A DNA stretch of 64,000 bases. Origin: Albimonas sp963816545 (GTDB taxonomy: Bacteria; Pseudomonadota; Alphaproteobacteria; Rhodobacterales; Rhodobacteraceae). The first letter of the stretch is position 1. Each line of letters begins with the position of its first letter. Location of the stretch: NCBI GenBank assembly GCA_963816545.1, contig CAWFLE010000001.1:620001-684000 (forward strand), written 5' to 3'. Positions 44,562 to 53,667 of this stretch are shown in pieces. The translations under genes and the position numbers were made by a program. Under the pieces are notes generated by a model. The model worked only from the letters and a program-made list of their open reading frames with translations, ran no database searches and was not told the origin of the DNA.

Positions 44562-44565
44562 ATGA
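44515..44565 (+). CDS. Possible 16-codon leader frame overlapping priA
   Basis: MTRALFAPPPSSGHRR, ending in TGA that overlaps the priA ATG (ATGA). Its first eight codons repeat those of priA (MTRALFA against MTRDLFA) 47 bp upstream, so a local duplication created it. It has no clear ribosome site. It could couple translation to priA or simply be a duplication scar. Confidence 0.3.
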   Translation: MTRALFAPPPSSGHRR

Positions 44566-46781
44566 CGCGCGACCTCTTCGCCTCGCCCGCCTCCGGCGAC
44601 CGCTTCGCGCCCGGAGACCTGATCTCCGTGCTCGCGCCCGTGCCCCTGGATCGCACGCTGGACTACCGCGCGCCCGAGGGCGGCTGCGCGCCCGGCGACT
44701 GGCTGGAGGTCCCCTTCGGCCCCCACCGCGTCCTCGGAATCTGCTGGGGCGAGGGCGCCGGCGACCACCCCTCCGCCAAGATCCGCGCCGCCTTCCGCCG
44801 CCTGGACCTGCCCCCGATCGGCGCCCCCACCCGCGCCTTCCTGGAGCGCGCCGCCGACTACACCCTGACCGAATTCGGCCTGATGGCCCGCCTCGCCTCC
44901 CGCGCCCCCGGCCTGCGGGAGCCGCCGGGAGAGCGCCGCGTCCTGCGCCTCGGCCCGGACCGCCCCGCCCGCCTGACCCCGGCCCGCGAACGGGCGCTGG
45001 AGGTGCTGGAGGCCGACCCCGACGCCCGCTGGGCGCCGACGGAGCTGGCGCGCGAGGCCGGCGTCTCCACCGCCGTCCTCAAGGGTCTGGAGGAAGCCGG
45101 CGCCCTCGTCTCCGAATCCGCGCCCCGAGACGCCCCCTACGGCCGCCTCGACCCCGACGCCGCCCCCCGCGCCCTGTCGGAGCAGCAGGAGGACGCCGCC
45201 GCCGCCCTGCGCGGGGCCGTCGCCGCCCGAACCTACTCCACCACGCTGCTGCGCGGCGTCACCGGCTCCGGCAAGACCGAGGCCTACCTGGAGGCCGTCG
45301 CCGAGGCCCTCCGCCACGGCCGGCAGGCGCTCGTCCTCCTGCCCGAGATCGCCCTGACGTCGGCCTTCCTCGCCCGCTTCCGCGACCGCTTCGGCGCGCC
45401 CCCGGCCGAATGGCACTCCGCCGTCACGGACGCCGAGCGCCGCCGCTGCTGGCGCGCCGCCGCCTCGGGCGAGGCGCAGGTGGTGGTCGGCGCCCGCTCC
45501 GCCCTGTTCCTGCCCTTCGCCGACCTCGGCGTGATCGTGGTCGATGAGGAGCACGACACCGCCTACAAGCAGGAGGAAGGCGCCCTCTACCACGCCCGCG
45601 ACATGGCGGTCCTGCGCGCCTCGCTGAACGGCGCCGCGGTGATCCTCGCCTCCGCCACCCCGTCGCTGGAGACCTGGGCCAACGCCGAGGCCGGCAAATA
45701 CGCCCGCCTCGACCTCCCCGAACGCTTCGGCCCCGCGGTGATGCCGAAGCTCTCCGCCATCGACCTGCGCGACTACGCGCCGCCGGTGAACGAGTGGATC
45801 TCCGACCCCCTCGCCCAGGCCGTCCGCGCCCGCCTCGTGGCGAAGGAACAGTCCCTCCTGTTCCTCAACCGTCGCGGCTACGCCCCGATGACCCTCTGCC
45901 GCGCCTGCGGCGAGCCGGTGGGCTGCCCCCACTGCGACGCCTCGATGGTGGAGCACCGCTGGCGCCAGCGCCTGGTCTGCCACCAGTGCGGCCACGAGGC
46001 TCCGATCCCCGAGACCTGCCCCTCCTGCAAGGCGGAAGGGAAGCTGGCCCTGATCGGCCCGGGCGTGGAGCGCGTCGCCGAGGAAGCCCAGCGCAAGTTC
46101 CCGGACGCCCGCATAGCGATCCTCTCCTCCGACATCGCCGAGTCCGCCGCGGCGCTTAAAGCCCGCGTCGAGGCCATAGCGGCGGGCGAGGCCGACCTCA
46201 TCATCGGCACCCAGCTCGTCGCCAAGGGCCACAACTTCCCGCTGCTGACGCTGGTGGGGGTGATCGACGCCGACCTCGGCCTCCGCGGCGGAGACCTGCG
46301 GGCGGGCGAGCGCACCTTCCAGCTCCTCCGCCAGGTCTCCGGGCGTGCGGGGCGCGCCGACAAACCGGGAGAGGCGCTCCTCCAGACCTTCGCCCCCGAG
46401 CACCCCGCCATCCAGGCCATCCTCTCCGGCGACGAGGAGGAGTTCCTGCGCACCGAGGCCGCCGCCCGCCTCGAAGCCGGCGCCCCCCCCTACGGCCGCT
46501 ACGCCGCGATCATCGTCTCCGGCACGGACGAGGGCCGCGTCTGGCGCACCGCCGAGGCGCTGGCCCGCGAAACCCCCCACCTGCGCCCCGCCCACGTCGA
46601 ACTCCTCGGCCCCGCCCCCTCGCCGATCTACAGGGTCCGGGGCCGCTACCGGGTCCGCCTACTGGCGAAAGCCCCGCGGGGCCCCGCCCTCCAGCCCGCC
46701 CTCCGCGCCTTCCGCGCCGCGGTGAAGCCCGAGCCCGGCGTCATGGTCCGCATCGACATCGACCCGCAGAGCTTCCTCTGA
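44562..46781 (+). CDS. priA: Primosomal replication helicase PriA
   Basis: 739 aa, full length. An N-terminal DNA-binding domain (LDYRAPEGG, VPFGPHRVLGI) leads to helicase motifs GVTGSGKTE (Walker A, about residue 228), VVDEEHD (DEEH box), ASATPSLE and GTQLVAKGHNFP. Zinc cysteine pairs are CRACGEPVGCPHC and CHQCG...CPSC. It reloads the replisome at stalled forks. The ATG at 44562 agrees with the family; no strong ribosome site is seen, so coupling to the small frame upstream is possible. Confidence 0.95.
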   Translation: MTRDLFASPASGDRFAPGDLISVLAPVPLDRTLDYRAPEGGCAPGDWLEVPFGPHRVLGICWGEGAGDHPSAKIRAAFRRLDLPPIGAPTRAFLERAADYTLTEFGLMARLASRAPGLREPPGERRVLRLGPDRPARLTPARERALEVLEADPDARWAPTELAREAGVSTAVLKGLEEAGALVSESAPRDAPYGRLDPDAAPRALSEQQEDAAAALRGAVAARTYSTTLLRGVTGSGKTEAYLEAVAEALRHGRQALVLLPEIALTSAFLARFRDRFGAPPAEWHSAVTDAERRRCWRAAASGEAQVVVGARSALFLPFADLGVIVVDEEHDTAYKQEEGALYHARDMAVLRASLNGAAVILASATPSLETWANAEAGKYARLDLPERFGPAVMPKLSAIDLRDYAPPVNEWISDPLAQAVRARLVAKEQSLLFLNRRGYAPMTLCRACGEPVGCPHCDASMVEHRWRQRLVCHQCGHEAPIPETCPSCKAEGKLALIGPGVERVAEEAQRKFPDARIAILSSDIAESAAALKARVEAIAAGEADLIIGTQLVAKGHNFPLLTLVGVIDADLGLRGGDLRAGERTFQLLRQVSGRAGRADKPGEALLQTFAPEHPAIQAILSGDEEEFLRTEAAARLEAGAPPYGRYAAIIVSGTDEGRVWRTAEALARETPHLRPAHVELLGPAPSPIYRVRGRYRVRLLAKAPRGPALQPALRAFRAAVKPEPGVMVRIDIDPQSFL

Positions 46782-46834
46782 CCCTCGCCGCAGGCGAGGG
46801 GCGCCGAGGCGCGCGCGGAGGCGCGCGTCGAGAG

Positions 46835-46857
46835 AAAAACCTGCCCGCGCAGCGGGC
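46835..46857 (-). terminator. Intrinsic terminator of the MATE gene
   Basis: Stem GCCCGC-GCA-GCGGGC (46843-46857) with a T-run on the minus strand (46835-46839), 9 bp past the MATE stop. It also lies downstream of convergent priA. Confidence 0.75.
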
Positions 46858-46866
46858 GCCGCGTGG

Positions 46867-48186
46867 CTACCCCGCCGCCCGCTCCAGCGCCGGATACCGC
46901 AGCCCCAGCGTCACCCCCCGCGCCGCGAAGAACACCATCAGCGCCGCCCAAAGCCCATGCGCCCCCAGCACCGGCGTCAGGGCCGCCCAGACCGCCAGAT
47001 AGACCGCCACCGACTGGATCATCGCCACCCGCATGTCCCGCGTCCGGGTCGCGCCGATGAAGATCCCGTCCAGCATGAAGGCCGGCAGCCCCACCACCGG
47101 CGCCAGCGCGCACCACCACAGGAACTCGCGCGCCTGCTCCCGCACCCCCGGCGCCGTGGTCATCAGGTCGATCACCCAGGGCCCCGCCGCCAGAAACGTC
47201 CCCGACAGCACGAAGATCGCGCCGAAGCCCCACAGGCTCGTCAACCGCGCCGCGAGCCTCAGCGCCGCCGCCCGCCGGGCGCCGAAGGCCGCGCCCACCA
47301 GCGCCTCGGCGGCGAAGGCGAAGCCGTCCAGCGCATAGGCGCTCACCTGAAGGAACTGCATCAGGATCTGGTTCGCCGCCAGCGTCACGTCCCCCGACCG
47401 CGCCGACTGGAACACGAAGAACGCGAACCCGAACTGCAGCAGCATCGACCGCACCAGGATGTCGCCGTTCACCTGCGCCATCCGCCGCAGCCGCGCCCGG
47501 TCGAACACCCGCGCCCAGTCCCGCCACTGGTCCCCCGCGAACGCCTCCCGGCACAGCCAGAGCCCCAGGCCCGCCCCGGAGACCTCGGCGATCACCGTCG
47601 CCGCCGCCACACCCTCCACCCCCCAGCCGAGCCCCAGCACGAACCACAGGTCCAGCCCGATGTTCAGCCCGTTCATGGCGAGCTGCATCGCCAGCACGCC
47701 CCGCGTCCGCTCCATCGCGATCAGCCACCCGGTCAGCGCGTAGACCGCGATGGCGAAAGGCGCCCCCCAGATGCGGATCGAGAGATAGGCCTGCGTCAGC
47801 CCCTCCACCTCCGCGGAGGCCGGAGACAGCCGGAACGCCAGCCAGAACAGCGGGACCTGCGCCAGGATGAACAGCGCCCCGGCCCCGCCCGCGATCATCA
47901 GCGCGCGGGTCAGCAGGGCGCCGGTCTCGGTCACGTCCCCCGCGCCGCGCGCCTGCGCCACCAGCCCCGTGGTCCCCATCCGCAGGAACCCGAAGATCCA
48001 GTAGACGAAGGACAGGATCACCGCGCCCATGCCCACCGCCCCGATGGGCCCGGGCGCCCCGAGCTGCCCCACCACGCCCGTGTCCACCGCGCCCAGCAAG
48101 GGCACGGTGACGTTCGACAGCAGGATCGGGATGGCGATGGCCAGCACCCGCCGGTGGGTCAGCGGAGCCTCGGCGGGCGCGGCCAA
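46867..48186 (-). CDS. MATE-family efflux transporter (DinF-like)
   Basis: 439 aa with 12 hydrophobic helices in two homologous halves; PILLSNVTVPLLGAVDTGVVGQLG and the mid-protein LAANQILMQFLQVSAYALDGFAFAAEALVG, seen in pieces, are DinF/NorM-like. It exports cationic or toxic compounds using a Na+ or H+ gradient. It begins 1 bp after the stop of the thioesterase upstream, so three minus-strand genes form one operon. The substrate is unknown. Confidence 0.88.
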   Translation of the reverse strand: MAAPAEAPLTHRRVLAIAIPILLSNVTVPLLGAVDTGVVGQLGAPGPIGAVGMGAVILSFVYWIFGFLRMGTTGLVAQARGAGDVTETGALLTRALMIAGGAGALFILAQVPLFWLAFRLSPASAEVEGLTQAYLSIRIWGAPFAIAVYALTGWLIAMERTRGVLAMQLAMNGLNIGLDLWFVLGLGWGVEGVAAATVIAEVSGAGLGLWLCREAFAGDQWRDWARVFDRARLRRMAQVNGDILVRSMLLQFGFAFFVFQSARSGDVTLAANQILMQFLQVSAYALDGFAFAAEALVGAAFGARRAAALRLAARLTSLWGFGAIFVLSGTFLAAGPWVIDLMTTAPGVREQAREFLWWCALAPVVGLPAFMLDGIFIGATRTRDMRVAMIQSVAVYLAVWAALTPVLGAHGLWAALMVFFAARGVTLGLRYPALERAAG

Positions 48187-48187
48187 G

Positions 48188-48694
48188 CTATCCCTCGCTC
48201 GGCATCAGGAAGTGGCCGACGGCCGAGAGGAACGGCCGCGACCGCTCCTCCTGCCAGGCCTCGACGGCGACCGAGGCGTAGCGCCGCCCCGCCCGCCGCA
48301 CGTCCGCCCGCGCATAGGCGTCCCGCGGGCCGCCGGAGCGCAGATAATCGAGCGTGAAGTCGATGGTCTTGGGCAGGGCCGGATAGTCGCCCCGCTCGAT
48401 GGCCTCGGCGGCCTCGCCGCCCGCCTCCATCCGCTCCCACACCACGGACCAGGCGAGGACGATCTGCGCCGTGATCTCCAGGAACGCCCCCGTGGCGCCG
48501 CCGTGCAGGGCCGGGATCATCGGGTTGCCGATCAGCTTCTCGTCGAAGCTCAGCCGCCCGGTCAGCTCGTCGCCCAACCGGTCGAAAGACACCCCCAGCA
48601 CCTGCGCGAAGGGCACGCCCGCGACCAGCCCGTCCAAAGCCCGGTCCCGCCGCGCCTCCACCACATGCGCGGGCTCGCGCTTGCGCCCGCTCAT
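48188..48694 (-). CDS. Hot-dog thioesterase, PaaI-like (second of a pair)
   Basis: 168 aa. PALHGGATGAFLEITAQIVLA is the hot-dog helix region (HGG motif, helix with Glu where the catalytic Asp/Glu is expected), followed by IDFTLDYLRSGGPRDAYARAD. It hydrolyses acyl-CoA thioesters of unknown chain type. It overlaps the preceding thioesterase by four bases (ATGA) and is one base from the MATE gene. Confidence 0.85.
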   Translation of the reverse strand: MSGRKREPAHVVEARRDRALDGLVAGVPFAQVLGVSFDRLGDELTGRLSFDEKLIGNPMIPALHGGATGAFLEITAQIVLAWSVVWERMEAGGEAAEAIERGDYPALPKTIDFTLDYLRSGGPRDAYARADVRRAGRRYASVAVEAWQEERSRPFLSAVGHFLMPSEG

Positions 48695-49155
48695 GCCAGC
48701 TTCCCCTTCGCCCGCTCCAGCGTGAAGGCGCCGGCGGCCGAGGCCACCGGATCGTCCGGGTCCCCGTCATGCGCCACCGCCCGCACGAAGGCCACGTGCC
48801 GCGTCGCCTTGTAGCACTCCGCCCGCGCCCAGACGTCCGACCCCGGCCGGGCGGGGCGCATGTAGTCGATCCTGAGGTCCAGCGTCGCCGTCCCCGCCGC
48901 CCCCGTCGGGTGGCTCATCACCGCCGCGCCCGAGCACGCATCCAGCGCCGCCGTGATCACGCCTCCGTGCAGCACGCCCGTCTCGGGATCGCTCACCAGC
49001 CGCGGATCGTAGGGCACCCGCATCACCGCCACGCCGCGGTAAAGCTCCTCCAGCACGAAGCCCAGCTCGCCGTTCCAGCGCACCGCTTCCATGAACCGCC
49101 GGCCGATGGCCGCGGTCTCCTCCGGGCTCAGCGCCTCCTGCGGGCTTTCCGCCAT
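48691..49155 (-). CDS. Hot-dog thioesterase, PaaI-like (first of a pair)
   Basis: 154 aa. GVLHGGVITAALDACSGAAV carries the HGG motif and the active Asp; TLDLRIDYMRPARPGSDVWA follows, as in PaaI-type acyl-CoA thioesterases. The pair with the next gene may form a heteromer or serve two substrates. It is the first gene of the minus-strand operon and divergent from the MerR regulator of beta-oxidation, with 230 bp between the starts. Confidence 0.87.
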   Translation of the reverse strand: MAESPQEALSPEETAAIGRRFMEAVRWNGELGFVLEELYRGVAVMRVPYDPRLVSDPETGVLHGGVITAALDACSGAAVMSHPTGAAGTATLDLRIDYMRPARPGSDVWARAECYKATRHVAFVRAVAHDGDPDDPVASAAGAFTLERAKGKLA

Positions 49156-49314
49156 TCCTCACACCTCTTCCCATTGCGCCGGATCGTCGCAATATCGCAC
49201 CAACCCCTAGCCCCGGCCGCCGGACAGGTCCATGCGGACGCTGCGTCGTCCCGACAAGGGACGAAAGCGGCCACCGCTAACCATATGCGGGGCTTGAAGC
49301 CTGCGGGCTTGCTA

Positions 49315-49330
49315 TTTACGTGAACGTCAA
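49315..49330. promoter_or_regulatory. Near-palindromic operator TTTACGTGAACGTCAA
   Basis: TTTACGT-GA-ACGTCAA, one mismatch from a perfect palindrome. It resembles the TTTACGT-N2-ACGTAAA-type sites known for LiuR-like MerR regulators of acyl-CoA catabolism in proteobacteria. It lies 55 bp before the MerR start, between it and the divergent thioesterase, so the regulator may control itself, the beta-oxidation genes and possibly the thioesterases. Confidence 0.6.
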
Positions 49331-49385
49331 CAAAAAGACCGCTCAAGCGTGCACGCGCCGAGCGCAGACCGGAGACCTCTCTAGC

Positions 49386-49784
49386 GTGACCGAGACCTAC
49401 ACCACCATCAGCGAGATGTGCGCCGAGTTCGACGTTACACCGCGCACCCTCCGCTTCTACGAGTACAAGGAGCTGCTTCAGCCCAGGCGCGAAGGCCAGA
49501 AGCGCCTGTTCACCAAGCGCGACAAGGCGCGGCTCAAGCTGATCCTCCAGGGCAAGCGCTTCGGCTTCTCCCTCGACGAGATCCGGGAGCTGCTGGACCT
49601 CTACTATGTCGGCGACCAGCAGACCACGCAGCTCGCGCGCACCTACGAGCGGGCGCAGATCCGCCTCGAGGCGATGCAGGAGCAGCGGGCCGAGCTGGAG
49701 TCGGCGATCACCGACCTCGAAAAAGGCCTCGAGAGCGTCCGCAAGATGCTCTCCGACCGCGGCGTGACCAAGGCCGCGGAATGA
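49386..49784 (+). CDS. MerR-family regulator, LiuR-like
   Basis: 132 aa. Winged helix at the N-terminus (TISEMCAEFDVTPRTLRFYE), then LFTKRDKARLKLILQGKRFGFSLDEIRELL in pieces, then a long coiled coil (about 75-130) for dimerisation. No metal-binding cysteines are present, so it senses a small molecule, probably an acyl-CoA. GTG 49386 is the chosen start because an earlier in-frame GTG (49320) lies inside the operator. It lies 66 bp upstream of the acyl-CoA dehydrogenase. Confidence 0.83.
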   Translation: MTETYTTISEMCAEFDVTPRTLRFYEYKELLQPRREGQKRLFTKRDKARLKLILQGKRFGFSLDEIRELLDLYYVGDQQTTQLARTYERAQIRLEAMQEQRAELESAITDLEKGLESVRKMLSDRGVTKAAE

Positions 49785-49850
49785 CCTGACCGGCGCGGGC
49801 GGCCATCGCCCGCGCCACTCCCCACCGGCGAGCCCTCGAAGAGGACCCAC

Positions 49851-51629
49851 ATGCCCAGCTACACGCCCCCCCTCCGCGACATGTCCTTCATCCTCCACGA
49901 GGCGCTGAAGGTTCAGGACCAGGACGTCGAGGGCTATGCGGACCTCGACCGAGACTTCACCTCAGCCATCCTGAACGAGGCCGGCAAGATCGCGCGCGAC
50001 GTGCTGGCGCCCATCAACCTCTCGGGCGACCGCGAGGGCTGCGTGCTGGAGAACGGCGTCGTCCGCACCCCCAAGGGGTTCAAGGCGGCGTTCGACGTCC
50101 TGCGCGAAGGCGGCTGGCCGGCCCTGTCCTGCGACCCGGAATACGGCGGCCAGGGCATGCCCCACGTCATCGCCACCGCGGTCGGCGAGATGCACTCGGC
50201 GGCCAACATGGCCCTTCTGATGTATCCGGGCCTGACCCACGGCGCCTATTCGGCGATCCACGAGCATGGCTCGGACGAGCAGAAGCAGACCTACCTGCCC
50301 AAGCTCGTCTCCGGCGAGTGGACCGGCACCATGAACCTGACGGAGCCCCATTGCGGCACCGATCTCGGCCTGCTGCGTACCAAGGCCGAGCCCCAGGACG
50401 ACGGCAGCTACAAGCTCACCGGCCAGAAGATCTTCATCTCGGCCGGCGAGCATGACATGGCCGACAACATCATCCACCTCGTGCTCGCCAAGATCCCCGG
50501 CGGCCCCGAGGGCGTGAAGGGCATTTCCCTCTTCATCGTCCCCAAGTTCATGGTGAACGAGGACGGATCGCTTGGCGCCCGCAACGGCGTCTCCTGCGGC
50601 AAGCTCGAAGAGAAGATGGGCATCCACGGCAACGCCACCTGCGTGATGAACTACGACGAGGCGCAGGGCTATCTGATCGGGGAGGCGCACAAGGGCCTTC
50701 GCGCCATGTTCACCATGATGAACGAAGCGCGCATCGGCGTGGGCATGCAGGGCCTCAGCCAAGCCGCCGTCGCCTACCAGAACGCCGTGACCTACGCCAA
50801 GGACCGCCTCCAAGGCCGCGCGGTCACCGGCGCCGCCTCGCCCGACAAGCCGGCCGACCCGCTGATCGTCCACCCCGACGTGCGCCGGATGCTCATGGAC
50901 CAGAAGGCCTTCGTCGAGGGCGCGCGCATGTTCGCCCTCTGGGGCGCGTCCCTGATCGACCGCTCCCACCGCAACAACGATGCGCAGGCCGAGGGGCTGA
51001 TCTCCCTGATGACCCCGGTCATCAAGGGCTTCCTCACCGACAAGGGCTACGCGATGGCCACGCAGGCCCAGCAGGTCTACGGTGGCCACGGCTATGTGGA
51101 GGAATGGGGCATGTCCCAGTTCGTCCGCGACGCCCGCATCGCCATGATCTACGAGGGCGCGAACGGCGTTCAGGCCCTCGACCTCGTGGGCCGGAAGCTG
51201 GCCGCGGACGGCGGCAAGCCCGCCATGGCCTTCTTCGAGCTGATCAAGACCTTCATCAAACAGCATGAAGGCGACGAGGATCTGAAAAAGGACTTCCTCG
51301 ACCCCCTCAAGACCGCCTCGAAGGATCTCCAGACCGCCGCGATGTTCTTCATGCAGAACGGCATGAAGAACCCCAACGCGGCGCTGGCGGGGTCCACGGA
51401 CTTCCTGCACCTCTTCGGCCATGTCTGCCTCGGCTACGCCTGGTCGCTGATGGCCGTCGCGGCGAAGGAGGCCCTCGCCTCCGGCACGTCGGACGCGAAG
51501 TTCTACGAGACCAAGATCCGCACCGGCCGCTACTACATGAGCCGCCTGCTGCCGGAGACCGGCCTCCACCTCGCCCGCATCCAGTCGGGCGCCGAGCCGG
51601 TGATGGCCCTCGAAGCGGACGCCTTCTGA
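49851..51629 (+). CDS. Acyl-CoA dehydrogenase, long form (DmdC/FadE-like)
   Basis: 592 aa FAD enzyme with the C-terminal extension typical of the DmdC-like group. FAD and substrate signatures are MNLTEPHCGTDLGLLRTKA, KIFISAGEHD and QVYGGHGYVEEWGMSQ; the catalytic Glu is in MIYEGANGVQALDLVGRK. It makes the first double bond in an acyl-CoA. DmdC acts on 3-methylmercaptopropionyl-CoA, but this group also includes general fatty acyl-CoA dehydrogenases, and the operon here (GST, thiolase, FadB) favours fatty acids. Confidence 0.9.
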   Translation: MPSYTPPLRDMSFILHEALKVQDQDVEGYADLDRDFTSAILNEAGKIARDVLAPINLSGDREGCVLENGVVRTPKGFKAAFDVLREGGWPALSCDPEYGGQGMPHVIATAVGEMHSAANMALLMYPGLTHGAYSAIHEHGSDEQKQTYLPKLVSGEWTGTMNLTEPHCGTDLGLLRTKAEPQDDGSYKLTGQKIFISAGEHDMADNIIHLVLAKIPGGPEGVKGISLFIVPKFMVNEDGSLGARNGVSCGKLEEKMGIHGNATCVMNYDEAQGYLIGEAHKGLRAMFTMMNEARIGVGMQGLSQAAVAYQNAVTYAKDRLQGRAVTGAASPDKPADPLIVHPDVRRMLMDQKAFVEGARMFALWGASLIDRSHRNNDAQAEGLISLMTPVIKGFLTDKGYAMATQAQQVYGGHGYVEEWGMSQFVRDARIAMIYEGANGVQALDLVGRKLAADGGKPAMAFFELIKTFIKQHEGDEDLKKDFLDPLKTASKDLQTAAMFFMQNGMKNPNAALAGSTDFLHLFGHVCLGYAWSLMAVAAKEALASGTSDAKFYETKIRTGRYYMSRLLPETGLHLARIQSGAEPVMALEADAF

Positions 51630-51651
51630 GGCCGGACGCGAACCGGAGGCG

Positions 51652-51691
51652 CCTCCCTCCCCCGCCTGCGGGGGAGGACCGGGGTGGGGGC
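51652..51691 (+). repeat. Dispersed palindromic repeat, family R1, copy c
   Basis: CTCCCCCGC-CT-GCGGGGGAG with tail ACCGGGGTGGGGGC, between the acyl-CoA dehydrogenase and GST genes, inside the presumed operon transcript. Confidence 0.85.
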
Positions 51692-51784
51692 TCTCCGCCC
51701 CTTGACCCGCGCGCCAACCCGGCCAAGCTGCCGCCCGACCGGCAGCGGCCCAGGAACGAGCCGACCGGAACGGAGGAAAACCAG

Positions 51785-52411
51785 ATGCCCGCCTACAAGC
51801 TCACCTGCTTCGGCCAGTCCGGCAACGCCTACAAGCCCGCCCTCTACCTCGCCCTCTCGGGCGCCGAGTGGGAGCCGGTGTTCATCAACTTCATGAAGGG
51901 CGCCCACAAGCAGCCGGAATTCGTCGCCAAGAACGAGATGGCGCAGGTGCCGATCCTCGAGCATGGCGACCTCTGCATTTCCCAGTCCGCCGTGATCCTC
52001 GACTACCTGCTGGAGCAGGAGGGCAAGTTCGGCTGGAACGACGCGGAGGAGCGCCGCGAGGTCATGCGCTGGCTGTTCTGGGACAACTACTCCTTCACCT
52101 CGATCCTCGCGCCCCTGCGCTTCATCGGCCACTTCGTGCCGGAGGACAAGCGCGACCCCGGCGCGCTCGGCTTCCTCCAGCAGCGGATGGCCAACGCCCT
52201 GAAGACGCTGGACAAGCGGCTTGAGGGCCGCGAGTGGGTGGCCCTCGACCGCCTCACGATCGCGGACCTCTCCATCGCCGGCTACATCTACTACGGCGAC
52301 GAGCTTCCCTTCGACCTGAACGCCTACCCCAACGTGGTGGCGTGGAAGGACCGCCTGGCCCGGCAGCCCGGCTGGAAGGCCCCCTACGACCTGATGCCCA
52401 CCCAGGGCTGA
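51785..52411 (+). CDS. Glutathione S-transferase
   Basis: 208 aa. Thioredoxin-like N-terminal domain (KLTCFGQSGNAYKPALYLAL; AQVPILEHGDLCISQSAVIL, where Gln-Ser binds the glutathione gamma-glutamyl part) and an all-helical C-terminal domain (LTIADLSIAGYIYYGDELPF). It joins glutathione to an electrophile or acts as an isomerase. The same gene sits inside this beta-oxidation cluster in many Rhodobacterales, suggesting a role with reactive acyl intermediates; that is inference. Confidence 0.88.
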   Translation: MPAYKLTCFGQSGNAYKPALYLALSGAEWEPVFINFMKGAHKQPEFVAKNEMAQVPILEHGDLCISQSAVILDYLLEQEGKFGWNDAEERREVMRWLFWDNYSFTSILAPLRFIGHFVPEDKRDPGALGFLQQRMANALKTLDKRLEGREWVALDRLTIADLSIAGYIYYGDELPFDLNAYPNVVAWKDRLARQPGWKAPYDLMPTQG

Positions 52412-52439
52412 CGACCCGACCCGAAAGGACCCCCGGATC

Positions 52440-53653
52440 ATGACCGAAGCCTACATCTTCGACGCGGTGAGGACCCCCCGCGGCAAGGGCCGTCCCGACG
52501 GCGCCCTGCACGAGGTCACCTCCGTCCGCCTCTCGGCCGAGGTGCTCAACGAGCTGAAGACGCGCAACGACCTGGACACCGCCCAGGTCGAGGACGTGAT
52601 CTGGGGGAACGTCACGCAGGTCGGCGAGCAGGGCGCCTGCCTCGCCCGCACCGCCGTCCTCTACGCCGGCTGGGACGAGCGCACGCCCGGCCTCTCCATC
52701 AACCGCTTCTGCGCCTCGGGCATGGAGGCCGTGAACCTCGCCGCCAACCAGGTGAAGGGCGGCGGCGGGCGACCTCTACGTCGCCGGCGGGCGTCGAGAT
52801 GATGTCCCGCGTCCCCATGGGCTCCGACGGCGCCGCCATCGCCGCGGACCCGACGGCGGCCATGCGCTCCTACTTCGTGCCGCAGGGCATCGGCGCCGAC
52901 ATCATCGCCACCAAATACGGCTTCTCCCGCGACGACGTGGACGCCTACGCGGTGGAATCCCAGAAGCGCGCCCAGGCCGCGATCGAGGAAAAGCGCTTCG
53001 GCAAGTCCATCATGACCGTGCGCGACCAGAACGGCCTCCCGATCCTGTCGCATGACGAATACCCCCGCGCCGGCACCGACATGCAGGCGCTGGGCGCCCT
53101 CAAGCCCGCCTTCGCCATGATGGGCGAGCAGATGCCCGGCTTCGACGCCGTCGCCAAGCTGAAATACCCCGAGCTGGAGCGGGTGAATCACGTCCACCAC
53201 GCCGGCAACTCCTCGGGCATCGTGGACGGCGCCACCGCCGTGCTGATCGGCTCGAAGGAGGCCGGCGAGCGCCTGGGCCTCAAGCCCCGCGCCCGCATCC
53301 GCACCTCCGTCAAGGTCGGCTCCGACCCCACGATCATGCTGACCGGCCCCGTCCCCGCCACCGAAAAGGCACTCAAGGCCTCCGGCATGTCGATCAACGA
53401 CCTCGATCTCTTCGAGGTCAACGAGGCGTTCTCCGCCGTCGTCCTGCGCTTCATGCAGGCCTTCGACGTGGACCACTCGAAGGTCAACGTGAACGGCGGC
53501 GCCATCGCCTTCGGCCACCCGCTGGGCGCCACCGGCGCCATGATCATCGGCACGCTGCTGGACGAGCTGGAGCGCACCGGCAAGGGGACCGGCATGGCCA
53601 CCCTCTGCGTCGCCTCCGGCATGGGCGCCGCCACCATCATCGAACGCGTCTGA
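52440..53653 (+). CDS. fadA: Acetyl-CoA acyltransferase FadA, two one-base insertions
   Basis: 403 aa after correction. Cys91 (NRFCASGMEA), NGGAIAFGHPLGATGA and the final TLCVASGMGAA are the thiolase active-site motifs. Between 52757 and 52795 two extra G bases disrupt the frame: the text reads KGGGGRPLRRRRASR where KGGAGDLYVAGGVEMMSR is expected; both insertions are needed to restore it. It performs the thiolytic step of fatty-acid oxidation. It is followed 14 bp later by the FadB-like gene. Confidence 0.87.
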
Positions 53654-53667
53654 GCGGGAGAGACCTG

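Noticed and set aside
44124..46595. 823-codon minus-strand frame opposite priA
   Set aside because: Gly/Ala/Arg-rich shadow; priA on the other strand has all helicase motifs.
49320..49385. Earlier GTG start for the MerR regulator
   Set aside because: That GTG lies inside the operator palindrome, and the added residues are not conserved in style.
25562..51629. A DMSP demethylation pathway (DmdB plus DmdC)
   Set aside because: The ligase and dehydrogenase resemble DmdB/DmdC, but they are 24 kb apart, dmdA and dmdD are absent, and the families overlap with general fatty-acid enzymes.
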